Origin: Bacteroidota bacterium
GTDB lineage: Bacteria > Bacteroidota > Bacteroidia > Chitinophagales > Saprospiraceae
Direction of reading: 5' to 3'
Length of the DNA stretch: 9,413 nt
Assembly (NCBI GenBank): GCA_018969455.1
Contig: JAGWYI010000122.1
Location: 1 to 9,413 of the forward strand
The stretch's first letter is position 1. Each line of letters starts with the position of its first letter. The notes beneath the pieces are model-generated. The model had not been told where the DNA came from. It made no database searches and saw only the letters and a list, made by a program, of their open reading frames with translations. The position numbers were made by a program, and so were the translations under genes. Below are positions 1-6,982 of the stretch, piece after piece.

Positions 1-129
1 CGCTTAAGGGCCTGGACCCTGGTATGGCTTCTCATTGCCCTGTATGAGAATGATTGCGGCCTTTCAGGCAGCGTTTTATGTAAATAGACAAGTATTCAGC
101 ACAAAGGTTGTTAAAGGCATGTATAAGAT
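1..129. other. Window edge, no firm gene
   Basis: No gene can be assigned here with confidence. A plus-strand frame stays open from base 1 to a TAG at 85-87 and would encode 28 mildly hydrophobic residues, so it could be the tail of a gene entering from the left. A minus-strand frame is also open to the window edge, with a possible ATG at 35, so the direction cannot be decided. A 7-bp perfect inverted repeat (29-35 with 44-50, 8-base loop) is present but has no T-run on either side, so it is not a convincing terminator. Confidence 0.4.
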
Positions 130-582
130 TCAATCATCAAATATAATTTTGCCATTCCACCAATCCTTTTCGATGATTGAACCATTTTTCTTGTAAAATA
201 AAATGGCTGGTTCGTTCCAATCCAATACCTGCCATTTGACCAATCGGCACGAGGCCTTGCGACCAGCTTCAAGAAAAGCGTCAAACAACATTTGCCCCAC
301 CCCCAATCGTCGGTAGGCTTCGGTTACCACAAAATCCTCCAGATAAAGCATTTTCCCCTTCCAGGTTGAATAAGCCAGGTGATAAAGAATCATACCCACC
401 ACCAAACCTTCGCATTCCGCAACCTGACATTGAAACAATCCGTTCCTGAAATCCATTAGAAACGTTGCGGGCGTGGTAATTACAGCGTCGGGCGCTTTTT
501 CAAATACAGCCAACTCATACACCAATGCGTGTACAGCCGGCATATCGGCTTCTGTTGCTTCCCTGATACGAATTTCTGGCAT
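130..582 (-). CDS. GNAT N-acetyltransferase, SSAT-like
   Basis: This 150-aa protein is a cytoplasmic GNAT-fold enzyme that transfers acetyl from acetyl-CoA to an amine. It resembles the spermidine/spermine (diamine or thialysine) N-acetyltransferase branch. The features seen are a beta-strand segment YLEDFVV (80-86), the acetyl-CoA pyrophosphate loop RRLGVG (91-96), and the DWNEPAILFYKKNG block (121-134), whose Tyr130 sits where the general-acid tyrosine lies in this family. The length is normal for single-domain SSAT proteins. The ATG is preceded by a GGAG six bases upstream, which is unusually clear for this phylum. The gene lies 21 bases after the CDF transporter gene and is probably the last gene of that transcript. 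The family is well supported, but the actual amine substrate (polyamine, thialysine or other) cannot be told from sequence. Confidence 0.92.
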   Translation of the reverse strand: MPEIRIREATEADMPAVHALVYELAVFEKAPDAVITTPATFLMDFRNGLFQCQVAECEGLVVGMILYHLAYSTWKGKMLYLEDFVVTEAYRRLGVGQMLFDAFLEAGRKASCRLVKWQVLDWNEPAILFYKKNGSIIEKDWWNGKIIFDD

Positions 583-603
583 TATGCTCCAATTTTCCAG
601 GTT

Positions 604-1512
604 TTAACAATCCAATGCATGGCAAATTTGATTTTCACGCTCAGTTTCGAGGGTAACATGGTGGATGTTTTCATGCAAATAAGCATGCTTCAAATTTTGC
701 TTTAAAAGGCATTCCTCATCCATACCCAGGCGCTCCTGCAAAACCAAATGGGCTGTCATGGCATTTTCTGTTGTGCTAATTGCCCACACATGAATGTGGT
801 GTATGCCAATAACGCCCTGAAAACTTTCCGCAATTGCCTTTATTCTTGGTAACTGAATGTCGGTCGGAACTCCGTCTAATGACAAACGAAGACTGTTGAG
901 CAAAAGCCGCCAGGTTGACCATAATATGATGATGGATATGACAATGCTCAAAGCCGAATCCATCCAATACCAATGTGTGTAGTACAAAACCAGGCCGCCT
1001 ACAACCAGACCAAACGAAACCAAAGCATCGCTCAACAAATGAAGATAAGCGCTTTTTAAATTTAAATCCTGATCCCTGTCTCGAAAAAATAAAAACGCCG
1101 AGCCCGCATTAATTAGAATGCCAACCCCGGCTACCAATGCCACCGTTTCGCCGGGAACATTATGAGGGTTCCACAAACGTTGAAATGCTTCTATGAGAAT
1201 GGCTCCAATAGAAACCAACAGTACAACCGAATTGAACAAGGCTACAAGCACCGAGGTTTTGCGGTATCCATAGGTGTACTGCGCGTTGTTTTTTACCTTT
1301 AGCAAACGAAATGCAAGCAACGACAACGCCAAGGAAGCAACATCGGCAAGGTTATGCCCCGCATCTGACAACAAGGACAAGGAATTTGTCCAAAATCCCA
1401 AAACGGCTTCCACCACCACAAAACTTGAATTGAGTGCAATCCCGACCAAAAATGCCGTGTTAACCTTTGTCGGTGCCGGATGGTGATGATGATGATGATG
1501 TTCGTGCGCCAT
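604..1512 (-). CDS. CDF family cation (zinc-type) efflux transporter
   Basis: This 302-aa inner-membrane cation diffusion facilitator of the CzcD/ZitB type exchanges cytoplasmic Zn2+ (possibly Co2+ or Cd2+) for protons. The N-terminus is a histidine tract (His3 and His5-11), a likely metal-binding tail. Six hydrophobic segments follow, at about 18-40, 48-70, 88-110, 122-143, 158-179 and 184-206. The transport site is visible as two HxxxD motifs, H53-D57 in helix 2 and H158-D162 in helix 5. This H-D/H-D arrangement is typical of zinc-preferring members. The C-terminal cytoplasmic domain (about 210-302) carries the family's HHIHVWAIS block (238-246). The gene is 42 bases after the 316-aa membrane protein gene and 21 before the acetyltransferase gene, so it is probably transcribed with both. 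No metal-regulator gene lies beside it. Zinc specificity is inferred. Confidence 0.95.
   Translation of the reverse strand: MAHEHHHHHHHPAPTKVNTAFLVGIALNSSFVVVEAVLGFWTNSLSLLSDAGHNLADVASLALSLLAFRLLKVKNNAQYTYGYRKTSVLVALFNSVVLLVSIGAILIEAFQRLWNPHNVPGETVALVAGVGILINAGSAFLFFRDRDQDLNLKSAYLHLLSDALVSFGLVVGGLVLYYTHWYWMDSALSIVISIIILWSTWRLLLNSLRLSLDGVPTDIQLPRIKAIAESFQGVIGIHHIHVWAISTTENAMTAHLVLQERLGMDEECLLKQNLKHAYLHENIHHVTLETERENQICHALDC
1480..1500 (-). repeat. CAT/CAC codon repeat encoding the His tract
   Basis: Seven consecutive histidine codons (five CAT, one CAC, one CAT, read on the minus strand) form a short trinucleotide repeat near the 5' end of the CDF transporter gene. Slippage in steps of three would change His number without breaking the frame. 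Confidence 0.85.
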
Positions 1513-1554
1513 GTTTTCTGGCTGTAAATATACCTGCTTCTCAGAAACAATTAC

Positions 1555-2505
1555 TCAATCGCCTGCACCCAATACCGGTATGTTCGGCACAATCCAACTG
1601 GTCAATTTCTCTGCGATCCACAATATGGGAAACCAAATTAAGATCAACACCCACACCGGAAAATCGTGATACACCAGCCACATAAACACATCGATCAACA
1701 TAACAATTGCTATGATCCAGGTGATTATCAACAACATGGCCGCTGCATTCTGATGCGCTGAAACAATCCAGCGACCAACAATAATCCGACCATAACTGCT
1801 TATCAAACTTTCAGAAGCGGCTGTACGCGCTACATACCGGCACAATCCGCCCAAACAAATCAACAATACAATCACGCTGTTAAATACCCACATAAAAAAT
1901 CCCCAAATGGGCCGAACGGTATGCCACATCCGACCTTGCCAGGTGCTAATCCGGTCTTTCACATCTTCTATATTTTCAGCCAGCGCTACAGAATCGGAAG
2001 CAAAAAATGGTTGGGCCGCGGTCATGGCTTGCGGACGACGCCCATGCGGGCGTACCACATCCACGGGCGCATGGGGCTGTTGGGGTGCATTAACGCCAGA
2101 TTCGGGTTCTGAAACCGGCGCCGGGTTGGACTTGGGTGGAGCAGGCCGGTTGGTTTTTTTTGCCGGTTTTTCGTTTATTTCAAAAGGCTTATCTGGCGCC
2201 TCCGGTAGTATCGTCGTCGCCCTGTCTTTGTATACAACCTGAATACCGATCAAATTTCCGGCATTGGCCTCATTGGAATAATATTCATTGCTGATGAGTA
2301 ATTGGGCATACGATTGTGTGCCATCGCCGTTTCTTTTCAACACCGCTTTTTGAAATATAAACTTCACGATCCCTTTAGGGCGGTCATGTTCATAACGATA
2401 CTTGCCCAGATAGCGCTCCACCTGCTGAGATTTGGTGAGCGCAAACGACGACAAAGGCCCGCACACAAACAAGAGTGCGAGCAGAAGTGGAGGGAACTTC
2501 ATCAT
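1555..2505 (-). CDS. Conserved-type membrane protein, unknown function
   Basis: I do not recognise a family for this 316-aa protein. It starts MMKF with a clear signal peptide (about 1-22, likely cut after SFA). A probably folded, basic periplasmic domain follows at about 25-100, then a Pro/Ala-rich low-complexity linker at about 103-160. Three hydrophobic helices lie at about 200-222, 254-279 and 282-300. The loop between helices 1 and 2 holds several Arg residues (223, 227, 240, 245), so the positive-inside rule puts it in the cytoplasm and the N-terminal domain in the periplasm. No catalytic or metal motif is evident. The gene has its own promoter 40-70 bases upstream and leads the transcript that continues into the CDF transporter and the acetyltransferase. 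The preceding gene, a membrane-tethered lysozyme-like protein, is 113 bases away in the same direction. A shared envelope role is possible but unproven. Confidence 0.75.
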   Translation of the reverse strand: MMKFPPLLLALLFVCGPLSSFALTKSQQVERYLGKYRYEHDRPKGIVKFIFQKAVLKRNGDGTQSYAQLLISNEYYSNEANAGNLIGIQVVYKDRATTILPEAPDKPFEINEKPAKKTNRPAPPKSNPAPVSEPESGVNAPQQPHAPVDVVRPHGRRPQAMTAAQPFFASDSVALAENIEDVKDRISTWQGRMWHTVRPIWGFFMWVFNSVIVLLICLGGLCRYVARTAASESLISSYGRIIVGRWIVSAHQNAAAMLLIITWIIAIVMLIDVFMWLVYHDFPVWVLILIWFPILWIAEKLTSWIVPNIPVLGAGD

Positions 2506-2544
2506 GCTGTTTATTGTATAATATCCAGTTTTTGAATATTAGAA

Positions 2545-2574
2545 CAAAAGTATATAAAAAACCCGTAAGTACAA
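2545..2574 (-). promoter_or_regulatory. Bacteroidota-type promoter for the 316-aa protein/CDF/GNAT unit
   Basis: Read on the minus strand, TTG (2574-2572) is followed after 19 bases by TACTTTTG (2552-2545). This matches the Bacteroidota primary-sigma consensus TTG-N17-23-TAnnTTTG exactly. Transcription would begin near 2538, leaving a leader of about 33 bases before the ATG at 2505. It separates the downstream three genes from the isomerase/lysozyme-like pair. No hairpin terminator for that pair was found between 2506 and 2618, so read-through is also possible. Confidence 0.65.
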
Positions 2575-2618
2575 GACACAACGCAACGAATTAACCTTAT
2601 ATGTCGGTTTGACGGCTT

Positions 2619-3626
2619 TCAAGATTTCAAATACTGGGATACAAGCCTTGCCTTTTTGGCTTCCAGTGCCAGAAATACTTCATAGATGGTAATTTTTCCG
2701 TCCTTCTGCCCAAGTTTATGAAAAATTTGCAACTTTCCACGCGCATCCGGGGCTGCATACCAGCCATCAAGTCCATCGTTTTTATAATAGGAAGGATTTT
2801 GATAACCCTGATAAACAATTTTATCTGCGGATGCGCCAATGAGGGCGGGCGCAAATAAAGCCAAATACAAATCAATGGTGTTGTTGAGCGGCTGACGACC
2901 CGCTCGGTCGTATTTATCTACCAAATATTGCTCGGTCAGATCCATCATAAAGGTGATGTCTTTGGAGGCGCAGGCATTCAAAACCTGATCGAAGCGAACG
3001 GGTTGGCCTTGTATTTTCAAGCCCCCCAGGCCTACCCGAGTAAACTGAATCCATCCGGCTGCAACCTGATCGCTGCGTACGGTAAACGGGTTCAATCCAC
3101 ATTCCAAATAAGCCGCCTCATAGATGCAAAGCGGGCTCGACTGAATTCGGGCGGCAATTTCGCGGGTGCGTTGCTGGATAATCTGTTTGTGGTAAGGGTC
3201 GACCTGTTTGCCCAAGGCATCTTCATAAATGGCAATTAAATGTTCCTCCGAAATTCCTTGAAGGGTTTCTACATACACCGGATCAAAGTATCGCTGCTCA
3301 ATATCCTGCATAAAATCGATCAAACGATTGCTAAAAATCCAGATAATGGTGGATAAAACCAGTAAAAGCAGTACATTTTTACGACTCCAGCCAAAAACAA
3401 AGCGTTTGCTTTGCATGAGTGCACGCCAACACACGCGCAGGATAAAGGCAACGATACGAAAGGCTTGAGCGGCCGAGAAAACAAGCACCATACACACGAT
3501 CCAACGCAACCAAATATCTTGTTGCAACAAATGCTGCAAAAAGTCGGATAGAATTTTGCCCTCGCCCCGGGTACACCCCGAAAGGAGGGCAAAACACCAC
3601 AGCAACCCGAAACGCCTCATGCGCAT
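2619..3626 (-). CDS. Membrane-anchored lysozyme/SLT-like (lytic transglycosylase-like) protein
   Basis: This 335-aa protein probably cleaves peptidoglycan glycan strands from the periplasmic side. The N-terminus resembles a lipoprotein signal with lipobox LSGC (Cys18). Two hydrophobic helices follow at about 39-67 and 84-103, with a basic loop between them, which puts the C-terminal half in the periplasm. The SLT-like core is visible as ECGLNP (175-180), where Glu175 aligns with the catalytic glutamate of lytic transglycosylases, then AAGWIQFT (189-196), equivalent to the GA-x-GLxQF motif. Further on, LYLALFAPALIG (near 254-264), a YxxNDGLD stretch and DGKIT (309-313) resemble the tail of lysozyme-like domains in phage structural proteins. 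I chose the ATG at 3626 because its A overlaps the isomerase TGA (TGATG), indicating translational coupling. An in-frame TTG at 3632 would add two residues. The fold assignment is moderately secure; activity is inferred. Confidence 0.72.
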   Translation of the reverse strand: MRMRRFGLLWCFALLSGCTRGEGKILSDFLQHLLQQDIWLRWIVCMVLVFSAAQAFRIVAFILRVCWRALMQSKRFVFGWSRKNVLLLLVLSTIIWIFSNRLIDFMQDIEQRYFDPVYVETLQGISEEHLIAIYEDALGKQVDPYHKQIIQQRTREIAARIQSSPLCIYEAAYLECGLNPFTVRSDQVAAGWIQFTRVGLGGLKIQGQPVRFDQVLNACASKDITFMMDLTEQYLVDKYDRAGRQPLNNTIDLYLALFAPALIGASADKIVYQGYQNPSYYKNDGLDGWYAAPDARGKLQIFHKLGQKDGKITIYEVFLALEAKKARLVSQYLKS

Positions 3627-4678
3627 CAGCAACCAATCAGTTTTTTTAAAAATTCAGGATCTGCATCGCCTCCAGCAAAATCATCAAATGCGCGCGCTGT
3701 CACTTCAATGATGTGTCGCTGAATAAACGGCGCTCCTTCTGCCGCGCCCTGATCAGATGATTTGATGCAACACTCCCACTCAAGTACCGCCCATCCGGAA
3801 AAATTGTACTGCGAAAGTTTGGTAAAAATCGACTTGAAATCAACCTGACCATCGCCAGGAGATCGAAAACGACCAGGCCGCTCACTCCAATCCTGATAAC
3901 CACCATATACCCCGCTTCTACCCGAGGGGCGGAATTCGGCATCTTTCACATGAAACATCTTGATGCGCTCATGATATATATCAATAAATTGCAAATAATC
4001 CAATTGCTGAAGCACAAAATGAGATGGGTCGTATAAGATGTTGCAACGCGCATGTTGCCCGGTAGCATCCCAAAATCGTTCGAAACTTACACCGTCATGC
4101 AGGTCTTCTCCCGGGTGAATTTCGTAACAAATGTCTACACCATTTTCTTCAAAAACATCCAAAATAGGTTTCCAGCGTCGGGCAAGTTCTCTAAATCCTG
4201 CCTCAACCAAACCTTTGGGGCGCTGAGGCCAGGGATACAGGGTATGCCACAACAAGGCGCCTGAAAAAGAAGCATGGGCCTGCAATCCAAGATTCCTGCT
4301 GGCCTTGGCCGCATTTTTTACGGTTTTTATGGCCCATTCGGTGCGGGCCGCCGGGTTTCCATGTACCTCCCTGGGTGCAAACGCATCGAACATCAAGTCA
4401 TAGGCCGGATGTACGGCAACCAATTGACCTTGCAAGTGCGTACTGAGTTCCGAAATCTCCAGCCCACAGGCAGCAACACGGCCTTTTAGTTCGTCACAAT
4501 AGGTTTTGCTTTCCGCCGCTTTTTCGAGATCGATCAATCGCGGCTCCCAGGTAGGAATTTGTACGGCTTTGTATCCAAGTTGTTTTGCCCAACGACAAAT
4601 GGACTCCAACTCGTTGAAAGGCGCAGCATCCGACATAAACTGCGCTAAAAAAATGGCAGGACCTTTAATGGTTTTCAT
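3626..4678 (-). CDS. Sugar phosphate isomerase/epimerase-like TIM-barrel protein
   Basis: This 350-aa protein belongs to the xylose isomerase-like (AP endonuclease 2) TIM-barrel superfamily, which contains metal-dependent sugar isomerases and epimerases. The substrate is unknown. Likely metal ligands sit in the expected order: Glu186 (CYEIHPG), Asp217 with nearby His220 (YDPSHF), His243 (MFHVKDAEF) and Glu300 (VLEWEC). The N-terminal KGPAIFLAQF and VQIPTWE segments are, from memory, typical of Bacteroidota members of this group. The ATG at 4678 is preferred over an in-frame ATG at 4774, because the extra 32 residues are not family-like and a promoter -7 element lies inside that stretch. No secretion signal is seen from this start, so it is probably cytoplasmic. 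The stop codon overlaps the next gene's start by one base. Such proteins are often annotated for inositol or sugar catabolism, but nothing nearby supports a specific pathway. Confidence 0.92.
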   Translation of the reverse strand: MKTIKGPAIFLAQFMSDAAPFNELESICRWAKQLGYKAVQIPTWEPRLIDLEKAAESKTYCDELKGRVAACGLEISELSTHLQGQLVAVHPAYDLMFDAFAPREVHGNPAARTEWAIKTVKNAAKASRNLGLQAHASFSGALLWHTLYPWPQRPKGLVEAGFRELARRWKPILDVFEENGVDICYEIHPGEDLHDGVSFERFWDATGQHARCNILYDPSHFVLQQLDYLQFIDIYHERIKMFHVKDAEFRPSGRSGVYGGYQDWSERPGRFRSPGDGQVDFKSIFTKLSQYNFSGWAVLEWECCIKSSDQGAAEGAPFIQRHIIEVTARAFDDFAGGDADPEFLKKLIGC

Positions 4679-4725
4679 ATAAACAGGAATAGGTAAAACA
4701 GCAGCGTGCAAAATACCGTGAAAGC

Positions 4726-4760
4726 CAAAAATATGCATGATTTTGTTCAAAATTAACAAA
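4726..4760 (-). promoter_or_regulatory. Bacteroidota-type promoter for the isomerase/lysozyme-like pair
   Basis: On the minus strand a TTTG (4760-4757) is followed after 23 bases by TATTTTTG (4733-4726), which fits TTG-N17-23-TAnnTTTG at the long end of the spacing range. Transcription would start near 4719, giving a leader of about 40 bases to the ATG at 4678. This position excludes use of the upstream in-frame ATG at 4774 in transcripts from this promoter. Confidence 0.55.
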
Positions 4761-4800
4761 TTTGCCTTTACCATGCAGCATTCAAGGTTTGCACTGTATC

Positions 4801-4832
4801 TTTAATGGCAATATCTTCGGGCATTACCTTTG
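4801..4832 (+). promoter_or_regulatory. Candidate promoter for the ECF sigma operon
   Basis: A perfect -7 element TACCTTTG lies at 4825-4832. Twenty bases upstream is TTTA (4801-4804), a one-mismatch version of the -33 TTTG. Initiation near 4839 would give a leader of about 40 bases before the TTG start at 4879. The site lies back to back with the minus-strand promoter, so 4679-4878 is a divergent control region. I saw no ECF-type autoregulatory motif that I could name. Confidence 0.5.
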
Positions 4833-4878
4833 GTACGGCATTATTCCATCTTAATGATCACTCTTGTAATCCCCTGTT

Positions 4879-5418
4879 TTGAACGAAACTGAACTCATTC
4901 GCGGTTGCTTGCGTGGGTCTGCGCAAAGCCAACGCCAATTGTACGATCTGTACGCTGGCAGGATGTATGCCGTTTGCCTGCGCTATGCGCGCACACATTC
5001 GGATGCAGCGGATATTCTTCAGGAAGGTTTTGTAAAAGTGTTTACCAAACTCGAACAGTACCAGCATCAGGGTTCTTTTGAAGGATGGATCCGGCGTATT
5101 ATGGTTAATACGGCCCTCCGTACCTACCAGCGGCAACGTTACGATATGGAGTTTTCAGGATTTGAAAAATTGCCGGAAGCGCCCATTGAAGCGGATGCCA
5201 TTGCCAGCTTGAGCGAGTCGGAATTGCTTGAACTGATTGCCAAACTTCCTGAAGGATATAAAGTGGTGTTTAACATGGTTGCAATTGAGGGCTTCTCGCA
5301 TGCCGAAGTTGCAGATATGCTCGGAATTCAGGAAAGCACCTCCCGCTCCCAACTCACTAAAGCGCGAAGGTGGCTGTGTGAACAGTTGGAGCAGATTCAA
5401 AAAATACCCGAAAAATGA
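4879..5418 (+). CDS. ECF (sigma-70 family) RNA polymerase sigma factor
   Basis: This 179-aa protein directs RNA polymerase to a dedicated promoter set, usually in response to an envelope or extracellular cue. Region 2 spans about 19-85, with the core-binding and -10 recognition segment around DAADILQEGFVKVF (42-55) and the GSFEGWIRRI block (65-74). Region 4 spans about 112-168, with the helix-turn-helix FSHAEVADMLGIQESTSRSQLTKAR split over 139-163. The length is normal for an ECF factor with no extra C-terminal domain. The start is TTG at 4879. The in-frame stop TAA at 4867 leaves no ATG upstream, and the first internal ATG (codon 29) would remove the beginning of region 2. The gene heads a run with the anti-sigma/beta-barrel candidate, 76 bases downstream, and a lipoprotein. 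The regulon and signal are unknown. Confidence 0.95.
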   Translation: MNETELIRGCLRGSAQSQRQLYDLYAGRMYAVCLRYARTHSDAADILQEGFVKVFTKLEQYQHQGSFEGWIRRIMVNTALRTYQRQRYDMEFSGFEKLPEAPIEADAIASLSESELLELIAKLPEGYKVVFNMVAIEGFSHAEVADMLGIQESTSRSQLTKARRWLCEQLEQIQKIPEK

Positions 5419-5494
5419 AATTTGCCCATATTTTACATTTAATTAACCATGGCCCAGGCCGCAAAAAACCTATAATCCGAATCTTGTAAAAAAC

Positions 5495-6877
5495 ATGGAT
5501 CAACAGAACAACATAGATGCGCATTTGCGCCAACGCATTTACAACACTGAAGTGCCGCCACCGCCCAGCGTATGGCCCAGTATTGAGGCTGAACTGCGCA
5601 AAAGAAAACGCCGGTTCGTTTTCTGGATCTGGTTCGGTGCGGGCATTGCCAGCTTGGGCGCTTCTTTCCTGGCTATTCACCTTTATATTGTCTCGCCAAC
5701 GCGCTTCCATGCGGTGAACATGCCCCAAGAAAGCTCAACACTGCAGTCTGCCAATACCCGCCTTGAAGAATCAAATCGCGGCGCACTAGAAACAAATATG
5801 CCTGAAATTGCCCCAATTCCAAACGCCAAAAATCCACATCTACGTAAAAACCCGATACAACAACCATCAAAATTGGCCGACCGGAATACCCTCGCCGGTC
5901 CGGTCGGCTCCGGACGTCTACAATCCATCGCTTCAGTTACAGCCTCAAAAACTGCCGAACAAAGGCCTGGAATGGCGCAGCCCGTTGCTCCAATCGCATT
6001 TCCGGGCACGCCAAACCAATTTAAAGCACTCTTCGAACTCCCATTCAACACGCTGTCAGGCGTTTTCTCAGAAAACAAACCAATCCAAACACCCAAAACA
6101 GTGCCGTTTAATGCCAGGCAAAAGAAAAAAGAGCCAAAAGCCTGCTACAACTTCGACAAACATCCCAATGCCTGGTTCTTTGATGCCTATGGAGGACCTT
6201 CTTTGGCCCATAAAACCTTGGGAACCACCAACCCCGAGTTTTACAATTACCTGAATCGCAGAAAAAGTACCGAAAAACGAGATTGGGCCTACAACGCAGG
6301 TGTGCGGGGAACCCTGGTGTTTGATCAACACTTTCTGATTCGAGCAGGCCTGCATTACGAGCAAATGACCGAAGTGTATACCTTTTTCGATCCCAATGCG
6401 ATAACCATTGATTATAGAGACCATTATTACACGGTAAATGGGCAAACTTTCCTGGTTCGCGATACACTTGGATTTCATTATGGCATCGAATACACCAAAA
6501 TTTACAATCGTTTTGGCATGCTCGAAATTCCGGTTGAGGCGGGCGTAGAATTCCGTAAGGGCAGAACCGGATTTAGCTTTAATGCCGGTTTGTCTTTTAA
6601 TGTTTTATTCTGGAAGCGTGGCGCCGTTATTTCACCCGCAGGAAACACCAAATACTTTACCCCCGGAAAAGCCGGAAGTAATGAAATTTTCCAAAAACGA
6701 ACCGGCCTAAGCGCCATTTGCAGCATCCAGTGGTTTTATCACTTAAAACCCCGCTTACGCCTGTTCGCCGAACCCTATTACCGTCAAATCATACAACCTG
6801 TTAATGTGGGCAGCCACCCCATCAATACCCAATATGGGCTGGGGGGTATAAATTTTGGCATCACGAAAATTTTATAA
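5495..6877 (+). CDS. Membrane-anchored outer-membrane beta-barrel protein, putative sigma partner
   Basis: This 460-aa protein has no N-terminal signal peptide. Residues 1-40 are short, polar and end in a basic run (KRKRR, 36-40). They include NTEVPPPPSVWPSIEAEL (17-34), a motif I remember from proteins encoded beside Bacteroidota ECF sigma factors. One hydrophobic helix (about 41-66) follows, and charge predicts the N-terminus in the cytoplasm. Residues 67-220 form a Pro/Asn/Gln-rich low-complexity linker. Residues 225-460 alternate aromatic and polar residues in strand-like segments and end YGLGGINFGITKIL, as in PorT-like outer-membrane barrels. The protein could therefore reach from cytoplasm to outer membrane. 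A role as anti-sigma factor or sensor for the preceding sigma factor is inferred from order and layout. The classical HxxxCxxC zinc anti-sigma motif is absent. Confidence 0.8.
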   Translation: MDQQNNIDAHLRQRIYNTEVPPPPSVWPSIEAELRKRKRRFVFWIWFGAGIASLGASFLAIHLYIVSPTRFHAVNMPQESSTLQSANTRLEESNRGALETNMPEIAPIPNAKNPHLRKNPIQQPSKLADRNTLAGPVGSGRLQSIASVTASKTAEQRPGMAQPVAPIAFPGTPNQFKALFELPFNTLSGVFSENKPIQTPKTVPFNARQKKKEPKACYNFDKHPNAWFFDAYGGPSLAHKTLGTTNPEFYNYLNRRKSTEKRDWAYNAGVRGTLVFDQHFLIRAGLHYEQMTEVYTFFDPNAITIDYRDHYYTVNGQTFLVRDTLGFHYGIEYTKIYNRFGMLEIPVEAGVEFRKGRTGFSFNAGLSFNVLFWKRGAVISPAGNTKYFTPGKAGSNEIFQKRTGLSAICSIQWFYHLKPRLRLFAEPYYRQIIQPVNVGSHPINTQYGLGGINFGITKIL

Positions 6878-6892
6878 ACACAATTTTATAAA
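6869..6892 (+). repeat. Short direct repeat across a stop codon
   Basis: The 11-base unit AATTTTATAAA occurs at 6869-6879 and again at 6882-6892, a 13-base period. The first copy contains the TAA stop of the beta-barrel gene. It may only reflect local A/T richness or a small past duplication; no function is assigned. Confidence 0.6.
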
Positions 6893-6982
6893 ACAAAAAG
6901 GCAGGCAGCGATTCTGAAATTGGGCGTGTCTTGAATAAAAATGGAAAACGATCCCGCCCTGATAAACCTTAAAACGTTGGTT

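Noticed and set aside
29..50. Inverted repeat as a terminator
   Set aside because: The stem is only 7 bp and A/T-rich, and neither side has a T-run.
1513..1554. Separate promoter for the CDF gene (TATATTTA, minus strand, near 1530)
   Set aside because: The -7 element has a mismatch, and the nearest upstream TTG is only about 15 bases away, outside the usual spacing.
1907..2242. Plus-strand 111-codon open frame
   Set aside because: It lies antisense to the Pro-rich linker and first helix of the 316-aa protein. Its composition (Gly/Ala/Cys/Ser rich) follows from the complement of proline codons, and it has no recognisable motif.
4679..4774. 32-residue N-terminal extension of the isomerase
   Set aside because: The family-like sequence begins at the ATG at 4678, and a promoter -7 element falls inside this stretch.
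5357..6096. Minus-strand open frames of 123 and 137 codons
   Set aside because: They overlap the sigma factor and barrel genes on the opposite strand, overlap each other, and show no family features.
5808..6254. Plus-strand 148-codon open frame inside the barrel gene
   Set aside because: It is a shifted frame through the low-complexity linker. The in-frame protein has a clear helix and barrel, while this one has no coherent pattern.
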